Shown: positions 1-7,765 of the stretch, in pieces | Layout of the letters: every line of letters begins with the position of its first letter | Position numbering within the stretch: the stretch's first letter is position 1 | DNA from: an uncultured Clostridia bacterium | GTDB taxonomy: Bacteria > Bacillota > Clostridia > Oscillospirales > Acutalibacteraceae | Length of the DNA: 38,358 nt | Direction: 5' to 3' | NCBI GenBank assembly: GCA_947628665.1 | Contig: CANRAU010000004.1 | Span: 1-38,358, forward strand | Notes under the pieces: model-generated | What the model saw: only the letters and a program-made list of their open reading frames with translations | The model's database searches: none | What the model was told of the DNA's origin: nothing | Made by a program: the position numbers and the translations under genes

Positions 1-91
1 CACAATGGCCAAGTGTCGGATAGGAACGGCAAAATTTTTTGCACTTCTATTGCTTCTTTATCACACATAAGCAAAAACGGCAGGCATGTTT

Positions 92-165
92 TGGAGCGGC
101 TGATGGGAGTCGAACCCACCTGTCAAGCTTGGGAAGCTTGCATTCTACCGATGAACTACAGCCGC
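92..165 (-). tRNA. tRNA-Gly (anticodon TCC)
   Basis: Read on the minus strand, the acceptor arm GCGGCTG pairs with CAGCCGC, and the 3' CCA is encoded at 92-94. The anticodon stem AAGCT-type arms close a loop with TCC, which reads GGA codons. The T-arm carries the usual GGTTCGACTCC core. It lies downstream of the tRNA-Pro gene on the same strand, with a hairpin terminator between them. Confidence 0.96.
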
Positions 166-261
166 ATAAACGGTATACAGAGCGCCCTGCAAGGTCAAAG
201 CGTGCGATGCCGATACAAAAACGCAACGCAAACGCAGAACCCGCAGTGCGAGGGTTTTGGG

Positions 262-295
262 AAAAAAGCACTTGCAAAAAGGCAAGTGCTTTTTT
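262..295 (-). terminator. Intrinsic terminator after tRNA-Pro
   Basis: A 14-bp stem (262-275 with 282-295) has A/T-rich outer ends, so it carries a T-run in either direction. On the minus strand it follows directly after tRNA-Pro and would end that transcript before tRNA-Gly. Confidence 0.85.
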
Positions 296-297
296 CA

Positions 298-374
298 TGG
301 TCGGAGTGACGGGACTTGAACCCATGGCCTCTTGGTCCCGAACCAAGCGCGATACCAAACTTCGCCACACCCCG
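298..374 (-). tRNA. tRNA-Pro (anticodon CGG)
   Basis: On the minus strand the acceptor CGGGGTG pairs with the 3' side CACTCCG (one G-T wobble), and CCA is encoded at 298-300. The anticodon stem CTTGG/CCAAG closes the loop TTCGGGA, giving CGG. Its own promoter lies at 403-431 and a terminator follows at 262-295. Confidence 0.96.
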
Positions 375-402
375 AAACGCACTCGTTTTTCAACGCTTTG
401 GT

Positions 403-431
403 ATTATAATATATTCCACCCGTAAAATCAA
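403..431 (-). promoter_or_regulatory. Promoter of tRNA-Pro
   Basis: On the minus strand: TTGATT (-35, 426-431), a 17-bp spacer, and TATAAT (-10, 403-408). The mature tRNA 5' end is about 29 bases downstream of the -10. Confidence 0.8.
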
Positions 432-471
432 GGCTTATTTCAAAAAATGTTGAAAATTTAGCGCGAAAAAC

Positions 472-515
472 CGTATCCTGCTTCGCGGAATCGGAAATCC
501 GCAAAGCAGGATACG
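472..515 (-). terminator. Terminator of the TSCPD gene
   Basis: A 12-bp outer stem (472-483 with 504-515) and an inner GCGGA/TCCGC stem are followed on the minus strand by GGTTTTTC. The plus strand also ends in CCCTTTTTG, so it may work both ways. It lies about 50 bases past the stop of the small TSCPD gene. Confidence 0.85.
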
Positions 516-564
516 CCCTTTTTGTGATCGGTTATTCCGGCACATCCGATCCATGCGCAGCTTA

Positions 565-825
565 TCAACCCGCGTGCAGCTCATTGTATGCTTTTCGGAC
601 GGCAATGGCGAGTTGATCGGCGCACGAAGTCGGTCTGCGCCCGCAAATATTGCCGCGCAGGTATTCTTCGATCTTATCGACCGTCCAACCGTTTACCAGC
701 TTGGAAATCGCTTTCAGATTGCCGTTACAGCCGCCCATAAAAGAGATATTGGTCACCACGTCGTCGTCGATGTCGAAGCTGATGATCTGCGGGCAGACAT
801 TTTGCGTGCGATAATCGTAATGCAT
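565..825 (-). CDS. TSCPD domain protein (TIGR03905-like)
   Basis: This is an 86-residue protein. The motif TSCAD at residues 66-70 matches the TSCPD motif, with Ala for Pro. The TSCPD domain is also found at the C-terminus of some ribonucleotide reductases; the free-standing small proteins have no settled role. Four cysteines (11, 33, 61, 68) and a GGCNGN turn could bind a metal, which is inference. The start is well supported: AGGAGG lies seven bases before the ATG, and a strong promoter sits at 876-904. The gene is monocistronic, with its own terminator at 472-515. Confidence 0.88.
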   Translation of the reverse strand: MHYDYRTQNVCPQIISFDIDDDVVTNISFMGGCNGNLKAISKLVNGWTVDKIEEYLRGNICGRRPTSCADQLAIAVRKAYNELHAG

Positions 826-875
826 CAGAGCACCTCCTCTATTTTTGCTTTGACCTCATTTTGATTGCAATTTAT

Positions 876-904
876 ATTCTATTGAACAGTGGATGATGTG
901 TCAA
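876..904 (-). promoter_or_regulatory. Promoter of the TSCPD gene
   Basis: On the minus strand: TTGACA (899-904), a 17-bp spacer, and TAGAAT (876-881). The -10 is about 50 bases upstream of the ATG. Confidence 0.8.
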
Positions 905-1010
905 GCGTTTTCACATTTCATGACATTTCGCATGTATTAAAAATTTATGCAAAACTTTTTCCCGTATACACAGGCGGTAAATCCCCCTCCTCCGCTTTGC
1001 GAGGCATATA

Positions 1011-2831
1011 TTATTGATAATACACCGCCTGTGCGTGCCAAAGCTCGGCATACTTGCCATTTTGGGCGAGAAGTTCCTGATGCGTACCAAGCTCCTCCAG
1101 CCGCGCCTGATGGAACACGGCGATTTTGTCGCAAAACGCACAGCTTGATAATCTGTGGGAAATGTAAATCGCCGTTTTGCCCTCTACAAAAGAATTGAAG
1201 CGGTTGTAAATTTCATACTCCGCGATCGGGTCGAGCGCCGCCGTCGGTTCATCCAAAATGACGACCGGCGCATCCTTGTATAGCGCGCGGGCAAGCGCCA
1301 GCTTCTGCGCCTCGCCGCCCGAGATCTCCACGCCCGATTGATCCAAATCCTTGTACAGATACGTCTGCTCGCGCTTTTCCATTTTCAGAACACGGTCTTT
1401 CATATTCGCCTTGTCGAGGGATGCATACAGACGTTGCTCGTCATACGCATTCGACGCGGAAACATTCTGCGCAAGCGTTGTGGAAAAAATTTTGTAATCC
1501 TGAAACACGACCGAGTATAGTTTTTGCAGGCTTTCTTTGGAATACAGCCTGATGTCTATGCCGTTGAGCAGAATTTGCCCTTCGGTCACGTCATAAAACC
1601 TGCAAAGCAGCTTGATAAAGGTCGTTTTTCCGCTGCCGTTTCGACCGACGACCGCGAGCTTTTCCCCACTGCGGATCGTGAGATTGATATGCCGCAGCGC
1701 GTAGGCTTCGCTGCCCGGATACCGAAAGGAAACGTCTTGAAAGGCGATCTCAAACGTATCCGATAAATCAAGCTCCCGTTCGCCGTAGGTCATCTCATCC
1801 GTTGTTTGCATGATCGCGAAATAGTAATTGACAAGCGGTACCATTTCTTCCGTTTTACCGAAGGTGGCGGCCATTTTCATAATGCCGTTGATGATCTGCA
1901 TAAACGAGCCGCAATACAGAACCAAAGAACCGATACCGAACAGGCCGTAATGCCCTTTTACCCCGATAAACAGATAAATGCCAAAGCCCACGACCGCGCC
2001 CAATACGGCGACAAAAGAACCGGATTTCGCGGAATTCAAGGAAGCCTTTCGCAAAACCCTTTCGCCGTCCGTCAATATGGCATCGGTCGCCGTGCGCTCG
2101 ATCAGATCCTGCTCTTTGTAAAGTCGGATCTCCTTGCCCGTTTTGTAATCGGTAAACAGATTTAAAAAGAAGTAAAACACTCTGTCCAACCGCGAATACT
2201 CATCCGCCGAACGGAAATACGCCTTGTTCATGCGCAGAGCCACAATCAGCATGATCACCGTCATGACCAAAATCGCACCGAAAAGGGTCAGCAGGAAAAT
2301 CGGTTTTTCAAAAAAGGCGTCACCCGTCGTGACAAAGCCGATTTTCAAAAGCGGGAAAATGATTCCGACCGATATAACCAAAGTGATCATACCCGATACA
2401 AAGTCGCGCATCATCCAGGTGAATTGTACGAACGCGGAAAACACCCTGTCCTGTGCCTCGGCGTGCTTATGCACCAGATCTTTAAAATCACTGTCCTCGA
2501 GTTTTTTGTATTCGATCGTATAAAGCTTCCCGGCAATGCTTTGCAGTTCCTTATTGTACATCAAAGAGCGGAACATATACTGCACATCGCCGAAATAGGT
2601 GTTGAAAAACCCCAGGACAAGATTGATCCCGACTGCTAAAGCAATGTATACGGCAAGCTCCCGCATATTGGCGCCGACGTCCAAAAGATCCACGATTTTG
2701 GCGGTGAACCAGACGTTGACAAAAGGCATTACCGCCATAATCACGGCAACGGTCAAAGCAATGGGGATCAGTCTTTTTTCCAGACGATGCATTTCACGAA
2801 GGGCTGCAAAAACCGCTTTCATTCGTTTCAT
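1011..2831 (-). CDS. ABC exporter half-transporter (permease + ATPase), second of pair
   Basis: The protein has 606 residues, with an N-terminal six-helix exporter domain followed by a nucleotide-binding domain. Walker A GRNGSGKTT is near residue 395, the signature SGGEAQKLALARAL near 504, and Walker B VVILDEPTAALDP near 523. All catalytic motifs look intact. It overlaps the upstream ABC gene by four bases (ATGA), and GGGGG sits just before its ATG, so the two are translationally coupled and probably form a heterodimer. The substrate cannot be read from sequence. Such Firmicute pairs export drugs, peptides or lipids. No peptide precursor or peptidase domain is present nearby. Confidence 0.9.
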   Translation of the reverse strand: MKRMKAVFAALREMHRLEKRLIPIALTVAVIMAVMPFVNVWFTAKIVDLLDVGANMRELAVYIALAVGINLVLGFFNTYFGDVQYMFRSLMYNKELQSIAGKLYTIEYKKLEDSDFKDLVHKHAEAQDRVFSAFVQFTWMMRDFVSGMITLVISVGIIFPLLKIGFVTTGDAFFEKPIFLLTLFGAILVMTVIMLIVALRMNKAYFRSADEYSRLDRVFYFFLNLFTDYKTGKEIRLYKEQDLIERTATDAILTDGERVLRKASLNSAKSGSFVAVLGAVVGFGIYLFIGVKGHYGLFGIGSLVLYCGSFMQIINGIMKMAATFGKTEEMVPLVNYYFAIMQTTDEMTYGERELDLSDTFEIAFQDVSFRYPGSEAYALRHINLTIRSGEKLAVVGRNGSGKTTFIKLLCRFYDVTEGQILLNGIDIRLYSKESLQKLYSVVFQDYKIFSTTLAQNVSASNAYDEQRLYASLDKANMKDRVLKMEKREQTYLYKDLDQSGVEISGGEAQKLALARALYKDAPVVILDEPTAALDPIAEYEIYNRFNSFVEGKTAIYISHRLSSCAFCDKIAVFHQARLEELGTHQELLAQNGKYAELWHAQAVYYQ

Positions 2832-4603
2832 ACCGCATCACCCCCAAGCTCTCTGTAGTAGTAGCTTTGGACTTGATACATTCTGTAATACGCGCCCTTT
2901 TTCGCCATAAGCTCCTCATGCGTACCGCTCTCCGTAATTTGCCCGTCGGAGATAAAAAAGATTCGGTCGCAAAAATGGGTGGAAGAAAGGCGGTGTGAAA
3001 TAAAAAACGAAATTTTGTTGTCCGTCATGGCGCTGTATTGTAAATACAAGGCATTTTCGGCAATGGGGTCGAGCGCCGCAGTAGGCTCATCCAAAATCAA
3101 AACGGGTGCGTTCTTATAGATCGCCTTCGCAAGCAGGAGCTTTTGCTTTTCCCCACCCGAAAAATCGACGGCGTCCTTATACACGTCCTTGACCATCAGG
3201 CTGTTTTCCTTTTGCGGCAGGCTTTCGATTTTATCGAGTATGCCCGCTTTTTCCAACGCGGTGTGCAGACGGTCGCGGTCGTAATCACAGGCAGCGCATA
3301 TATTTTCCGCAATCGTCATCGGCAAAAAGCTGTAATCCTGAAAAACGGCGGAAAACAGGTCAAAATAGCTATCTTCGGAAAATGTACGGCTGCTTTTGCC
3401 GTTAATCAGCACCTCGCCCTCGGTCGGATAATACAGACCGCACAGCAGCTTAATGGCCGTGGTCTTACCTGCACCGTTTTCGCCGACGATGGCTATGTTT
3501 TCACCGCGTTTCACTGTAAAGGACATATTGCGGATGGTGCTTTGTTCGGCCGACGGATAAGTAAAAGACACATTTTTAAATTCGATGGATGTAACGTCAT
3601 CCAATTTCAAATCCGGCATGTCCGTGCTCTCCTCCGCACTTTCGACGAACGCGCGAAAAGCGGCGCAGTCGTTGCAGCAGCGTTCCAAATTCGCATAATA
3701 AAAAACGGCGTTCAGAATCCAGTTGGAAAATCCCGTGATGATGCCGAAATAGAAAATAAAGTCCGAAACCGAAAGTCTGCCGCGACAGGTCAGATATGTC
3801 AAATACACATAGGCCACAAGCTCCCGAATCAAATTCAGCAGCGCCCTTGCCGCGCTTTCCTGCATACTTTGGTGCATATATTGGGAAACTGTCGCCTCCA
3901 ACTCCCGAATCAGCTTTGCGATACAATAGACAAAGTAGTCGGCAAACCCATACAATCGGATATCCTTTGCGGCGGCCGCGTCTCTGCTGAGTGTGTAGAA
4001 ATAATCAAACTTTACAAAAATGCCGCTTCTTTTATCCTTAATGCGCTTTTCCGCCCGATTGAGCAGCTTTAAAAGAAAAAATTCCCCTACGCAGGTGGCA
4101 AGGATAATCAAAATCATGCCGATGTTGATTTTGTAAATCAGCGCAAGGGACGTTACGACACCCACAAGACACACGACGCTCTGATTGCAGGTTTCGATAA
4201 AGTCCGCCGAAGAAGAATAATAGCTCCTGTAAAATTCCATGGCTCGTTTATTCTTTTCCCGCCCGTCCAGGCTTTCGATATGTATATACGCCGTGCGCAG
4301 GTTTTTCCGAAAGGCAATTACGGCATAGCGCATCCGTATGATCCTCGCGCTGCCCAACAGCAGCTCCTGCATGAACGGCACGAGCCATGTCGTCAGCGCA
4401 ACGCAGGCGCTCAGCAACGCCACAACCAGCGTCAGTCTGCCGATCGTCGCGCCCTGCACGATGCAGTCAATGATGGCCTTCGGAATATAAGCCATAAGAA
4501 TGGGCTGCAGGACGAGCGCAGGCACGCGAATCCAAAAGAACAACAGCCCTTTTTTGTCCCACTTGATCCAATTGAAAAGCATGTAACGGAAGTTTTCTTT
4601 CAT
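2828..4603 (-). CDS. ABC exporter half-transporter (permease + ATPase), first of pair
   Basis: The protein has 591 residues. Transmembrane segments occupy the first half; Walker A GENGAGKTT is near residue 372, the signature SGGEKQKLLLAKAI near 479, and Walker B VLILDEPTAALDP near 500. The ATG at 4603 is chosen over the open frame's extension to 4699 because AGAGG precedes it at the right distance and because a promoter (4671-4699) lies inside that extension. It is first in a two-gene operon with the half-transporter ending at 1011. Both C-termini end in a Tyr-rich tail (YYQ and QSYYYREL). The substrate is unknown. Confidence 0.9.
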   Translation of the reverse strand: MKENFRYMLFNWIKWDKKGLLFFWIRVPALVLQPILMAYIPKAIIDCIVQGATIGRLTLVVALLSACVALTTWLVPFMQELLLGSARIIRMRYAVIAFRKNLRTAYIHIESLDGREKNKRAMEFYRSYYSSSADFIETCNQSVVCLVGVVTSLALIYKINIGMILIILATCVGEFFLLKLLNRAEKRIKDKRSGIFVKFDYFYTLSRDAAAAKDIRLYGFADYFVYCIAKLIRELEATVSQYMHQSMQESAARALLNLIRELVAYVYLTYLTCRGRLSVSDFIFYFGIITGFSNWILNAVFYYANLERCCNDCAAFRAFVESAEESTDMPDLKLDDVTSIEFKNVSFTYPSAEQSTIRNMSFTVKRGENIAIVGENGAGKTTAIKLLCGLYYPTEGEVLINGKSSRTFSEDSYFDLFSAVFQDYSFLPMTIAENICAACDYDRDRLHTALEKAGILDKIESLPQKENSLMVKDVYKDAVDFSGGEKQKLLLAKAIYKNAPVLILDEPTAALDPIAENALYLQYSAMTDNKISFFISHRLSSTHFCDRIFFISDGQITESGTHEELMAKKGAYYRMYQVQSYYYRELGGDAV

Positions 4604-4670
4604 GTTGGTTTCCTCTGCGCATACAAAATGCGCGCAAAACATGCGGGCGGTGTGAGCGAATATTTTTAAC

Positions 4671-4699
4671 ATGATACCATAGGCAGCAGCAAATGACAA
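4671..4699 (-). promoter_or_regulatory. Promoter of the ABC exporter pair
   Basis: On the minus strand: TTGTCA (4694-4699), a 17-bp spacer, and TATCAT (4671-4676). It lies about 70 bases upstream of the chosen ATG at 4603. Confidence 0.65.
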
Positions 4700-4751
4700 G
4701 GAAAATTTATGCGGCTCTGCACATTATGCGAGCCGCACGGAGCGCATATAG

Positions 4752-4782
4752 AAAAAGCCGCCGAAACATATCGTTTCGGCGG
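4752..4782 (-). terminator. Terminator of tRNA-Arg
   Basis: A 9-bp stem, CCGCCGAAA (4758-4766) with TTTCGGCGG (4774-4782), is followed on the minus strand by TTTTT. It starts three bases after the tRNA CCA end. Confidence 0.9.
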
Positions 4783-4784
4783 TA

Positions 4785-4861
4785 TGGCGCGCTTGACTGG
4801 ATTCGAACCAGCGGCCTTCAGAGTCGGAGTCTGACGCTCTATCCAGCTGAGCTACAAGCGC
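4785..4861 (-). tRNA. tRNA-Arg (anticodon CCG)
   Basis: On the minus strand the acceptor GCGCTTG pairs with CAAGCGC, with discriminator G and encoded CCA at 4785-4787. The anticodon stem TCAGA/TCTGA closes the loop CTCCGAC, giving CCG, which reads CGG. No clear promoter of its own was found. It follows ychF on the same strand after a hairpin at 4869-4891, so it may be read from ychF. Confidence 0.95.
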
Positions 4862-4868
4862 ATATTTG

Positions 4869-4891
4869 GGCTTTTTCATATTGAAAAAGCC
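4869..4891. other. Hairpin between ychF and tRNA-Arg
   Basis: A 9-bp stem, GGCTTTTTC with GAAAAAGCC, encloses a 5-base loop. It has a T-run (GTTTTTG) only on the plus strand. On the minus strand, where ychF and tRNA-Arg are read, no good T-run follows, so it is at best a weak terminator or a processing site. Confidence 0.5.
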
Positions 4892-4932
4892 GTTTTTGTA
4901 TGGGTAAAGTAAAAAATGGAAATCGCGAAAAA

Positions 4933-6027
4933 TCAGACATTGAAGCGGAACAGCACAATATCGCCGTCCTGCATAACATAATCCTTGCCCTCCGAGCGGA
5001 TCTTCCCCTTTTCCTTTGCCGCCTGCATCGAGCCGCAGGCCATCAGCTCGTCAAAAGAAATGACCTCCGCACGAATAAAGCCACGTTCAAAATCGCTGTG
5101 GATCTTGCCCGCCGCCTGCGGCGCTTTCGTACCCTTGGTGATCGTCCAGGCGCGCACCTCGGGTTCGCCGGCCGTCAGGTAAGAGATAAGACCCAAAAGG
5201 CGGTAGGAACGCTGGATGAGCAAGTCCAGCCCGCCCTGCTGAATGCCGAGATCGGAAAGGAACATCGCCTTTTCCTCCGCAGAAAGCGAAGCGATCTCCG
5301 CCTCTAACTGCGCACAGATCGGAAGCACCTCCGCACCCTCCGCCGCCGCGATCTTGCACACGGCCTGATAGCGCGGGTTCGACGCAATGGGACTTGCAAA
5401 ATCCGTTTCGCTCATGTTGCAGGCGTATATCACGGGCTTCGCGGAAAGCAGCGCGACCGTTTTGGCGATCTCGCGCTCCTCTTCGGTCATGGGAACGGCA
5501 CGCGCATTCACGCCATTTTCAAGCTCGGCGCGCAGTCTCTCCAAAAAGGCGACCTCCTGCTGCAAGGACTTATCGCCCTTCATCGCCTTTTTGCTGCGGT
5601 CGATACGGCGGTCGAGAATCTCCAAATCGGAAAGGATCAATTCCAAATTGACGGTCTCCATGTCGCGCAGAGGATCGACGCTGCCGTCCACATGGATAAT
5701 ATCGTCATCGTCAAAACAGCGGACAACGTGAATAATGGCGTCAACCTCGCGAATGTGGGAAAGGAACTTATTGCCAAGCCCCTCCCCTTTGGACGCGCCC
5801 TTGACCAGACCCGCAATATCCACAAACTCAATGACGGCGGGCGTCAGCTTTTTCGGTTTGTACATATCGGCAAGCGCATCCAAACGCGCATCCGGCACAG
5901 CGACAACGCCGACATTCGGCTCAATCGTACAAAAAGCGTAATTGGCCGACTGTGCGCCCGCGTCGGTGATCGCGTTAAACAACGTACTCTTGCCGACGTT
6001 CGGCAAGCCGACGATACCTAACTTCAT
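4933..6027 (-). CDS. ychF: Redox-regulated ATPase/GTPase YchF (Obg-like)
   Basis: The protein has 364 residues, the normal length for YchF/OLA1. The P-loop GLPNVGKST lies at residues 7-15, the G3 region reads DIAGLVKGA, and the C-terminal TGS domain ends in [11 protein letters not shown], which is typical of YchF. These proteins bind the ribosome, prefer ATP to GTP, and are linked to stress responses and translation quality. The ATG is preceded by GAGGACGG, and a strong promoter lies at 6061-6089. It appears to be a single-gene unit, possibly reading into tRNA-Arg. Confidence 0.96.
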   Translation of the reverse strand: MKLGIVGLPNVGKSTLFNAITDAGAQSANYAFCTIEPNVGVVAVPDARLDALADMYKPKKLTPAVIEFVDIAGLVKGASKGEGLGNKFLSHIREVDAIIHVVRCFDDDDIIHVDGSVDPLRDMETVNLELILSDLEILDRRIDRSKKAMKGDKSLQQEVAFLERLRAELENGVNARAVPMTEEEREIAKTVALLSAKPVIYACNMSETDFASPIASNPRYQAVCKIAAAEGAEVLPICAQLEAEIASLSAEEKAMFLSDLGIQQGGLDLLIQRSYRLLGLISYLTAGEPEVRAWTITKGTKAPQAAGKIHSDFERGFIRAEVISFDELMACGSMQAAKEKGKIRSEGKDYVMQDGDIVLFRFNV

Positions 6028-6060
6028 TGTGTTCCGTCCTCAGTAAAGAATCTGTTCCAT

Positions 6061-6089
6061 ATTATACACGAAAGTGAACGCAAATTCAA
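6061..6089 (-). promoter_or_regulatory. Promoter of ychF
   Basis: On the minus strand: TTGAAT (6084-6089), a 17-bp spacer, and TATAAT (6061-6066), about 35 bases before the ATG. Confidence 0.8.
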
Positions 6090-6102
6090 CTGCTTTTTTC
6101 AT

Positions 6103-6119
6103 AAACACCGCAGGTGTTT
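6103..6119. other. Short hairpin after the PTS EIIC gene
   Basis: AAACACC pairs with GGTGTTT across a 3-base loop. The T-run (TTTTTC) follows only on the plus strand; on the minus strand, the direction of the EIIC gene, the run is poor (ATGAAAAAAG). It is the only visible candidate for ending the EIIC transcript. Confidence 0.4.
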
Positions 6120-6140
6120 TTCGGTTTTCCCCGATGTGCG

Positions 6141-7619
6141 TCAGGACTTCGGCAAGGGTGTTTCTTCCACGGGTTCTGCGGATACGGCTTCTCCTTCGGC
6201 AGCGGGCAGCTTGCCGCGCAGGGTTTTAAAATCCGTCCACAGCTTTTGCCCGTAGGCGCGGAATTCCAAAACAATGTCGCCGCTGCTTTCCACATATGTA
6301 CCGCGCTTCTTTTGCCCGCGAACCGCCAGTTCTTTGAAAAGCAATATACAAGCGCCGCCGATGAGCGCGCCCAACAAAATCAAAACAAACAGCGGGATTC
6401 TGCAATGCAGCCAGTCGCCGGAACGAAGCGGCAGTGTGAACGAAATATACCGCTCGCCGCGCGCAAACATTTCGGCAAAAGTCTCGCCGTTGCCGTACTT
6501 CGGCAGTTCTGTGAGATACGCCGTGTTGGTGATCCCGAAAAGCGCGGTCAGCACGCCCGTGGCGGCTGAGCCGAGCATCAATCCCGGGATGACGGTCAAG
6601 GGGCTTCGATACGCATACGGCATCGCAAAGGCGACCGTCAACTTGATGTTCTCAAAGAACGCGTTAATGGGGCCGCTGACAGCGAGGTTGAAGTCGTCCG
6701 TATCCGCCGTACCGCCTTTTTTGGTGATTTTCTGCAAAAGCACGCACATCAGCGGAATCCAGCCGATGGTCACAAAGCATGCGCCGTAGATCGTCATCAA
6801 TTGCGCGTTTCCCGCCGCAAGCGCGGCAATGGCGACCGAAAAAGCGGACATCGACACAGGGCCGATCAAATCAAAGCCGACCATAAGCCCCATGACCAAA
6901 GCGCAAAGGACAATGGAAGTCCCCGACAACGAGGTCAAGGGCGCAATCAGCGCTTCGCCGAGCGCCTGGAACGGAATTTCAATGCCGTAATGGATCAAAA
7001 GAAAGGTCAACGCCGCAGATGCAACGGGCATAATCAAAATCAGTACGATGAGATCGACCTGCTCCAAAATACCGATGCCTGTTAAGGTTTCGGGCAGTTT
7101 TTTACCCTTTGCGCGCATTTTGTCAAAGGAATGATCGAGCTTTCCGCCCAAAAAAACTTTGCAGTTATGCCATGCAACGAACAGATATTTGATACAGTAC
7201 GCAAGGAAAACAGCCAAAATCAGATACCCGAAATATCCGATATTCGCACCGCCGCCGTTTTGCATAGGCGTAGCGAAATAGGCCTTGTACATTTCGACGC
7301 CGGGTACAGGCGTCCCCGCAAAGTGGGCGAAATAAACGCTTAAAGCAAATGCCGGCGCAACTGCGGGCAGCCCCGCGATCAGATACGACAGCACGACCGC
7401 CATCACCACAAAGAAGAAATCCGTCGCCCAAAAGAGAATGAACCAAAGAATATTCTCATTCTGCGGCTCGGTCGCCCCAAGGATATGCTGCACCCCCAAG
7501 ACGTTCTGCACCACGAAAAAGAAGCCCGCGCCCAGTGCGCCGAACAGCTGTACAATAAACATAATGGCCGTCGCGCGGTTCACATTTTTTCGCAGAGAAC
7601 GTATTTCTGTTTTCAGCAT
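6141..7619 (-). CDS. PTS transporter subunit EIIC, fructose family (solitary)
   Basis: The protein has 492 residues and about ten hydrophobic segments. The stretch GFDLIGPVSMSAF resembles the substrate-site loop of fructose-family EIIC proteins (GFDMGGPINKAA-like), but the Asn-Lys pair is replaced. The charged C-terminal tail is about 50 residues long. There is no EIIA or EIIB domain fused or nearby, so it must use partners encoded elsewhere or do something different. The second ATG (7619) is preferred over 7625, because the GGGGG motif lies only two bases from the first ATG and eight from the second. A promoter lies at 7650-7678. The sugar cannot be named from sequence. Confidence 0.8.
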   Translation of the reverse strand: MLKTEIRSLRKNVNRATAIMFIVQLFGALGAGFFFVVQNVLGVQHILGATEPQNENILWFILFWATDFFFVVMAVVLSYLIAGLPAVAPAFALSVYFAHFAGTPVPGVEMYKAYFATPMQNGGGANIGYFGYLILAVFLAYCIKYLFVAWHNCKVFLGGKLDHSFDKMRAKGKKLPETLTGIGILEQVDLIVLILIMPVASAALTFLLIHYGIEIPFQALGEALIAPLTSLSGTSIVLCALVMGLMVGFDLIGPVSMSAFSVAIAALAAGNAQLMTIYGACFVTIGWIPLMCVLLQKITKKGGTADTDDFNLAVSGPINAFFENIKLTVAFAMPYAYRSPLTVIPGLMLGSAATGVLTALFGITNTAYLTELPKYGNGETFAEMFARGERYISFTLPLRSGDWLHCRIPLFVLILLGALIGGACILLFKELAVRGQKKRGTYVESSGDIVLEFRAYGQKLWTDFKTLRGKLPAAEGEAVSAEPVEETPLPKS

Positions 7620-7649
7620 GGTCATTTCCCCCGTAAATTTTATACTGTG

Positions 7650-7678
7650 ATTTTAGCATAAACGGAAAAGACTTGCAA
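7650..7678 (-). promoter_or_regulatory. Promoter of the PTS EIIC gene
   Basis: On the minus strand: TTGCAA (7673-7678), a 17-bp spacer, and TAAAAT (7650-7655), about 30 bases before the start. No catabolite-repression (cre) palindrome was noticed. Confidence 0.7.
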
Positions 7679-7730
7679 TGCCTTTCCGAAAATCCGGCGA
7701 TCACAAAAATGCAAATGCAAGGAAACAACA

Positions 7731-7753
7731 AAAACCGTCCGCATACGGGACGG
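7731..7753 (-). terminator. Terminator of the sugar transferase gene
   Basis: CCGTCC (7735-7740) pairs with GGACGG (7748-7753); on the minus strand the stem is followed by TTTTTG. It lies just after the stop of the sugar transferase and separates it from the EIIC promoter. Confidence 0.8.
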
Positions 7754-7765
7754 CTTTTCGCTTTT

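Noticed and set aside
969-1033. Inverted repeat CACAGGCGGT/ACCGCCTGTG around the stop of the ABC exporter gene as a terminator
   Set aside because: The arms are 45 bases apart and partly inside the gene, and no T-run follows, so I could not support a terminator.
3143-4072. 309-codon open frame antisense to the ABC exporter
   Set aside because: It lies opposite a clearly conserved coding sequence, has no ribosome site, and its composition is that of a shadow frame.
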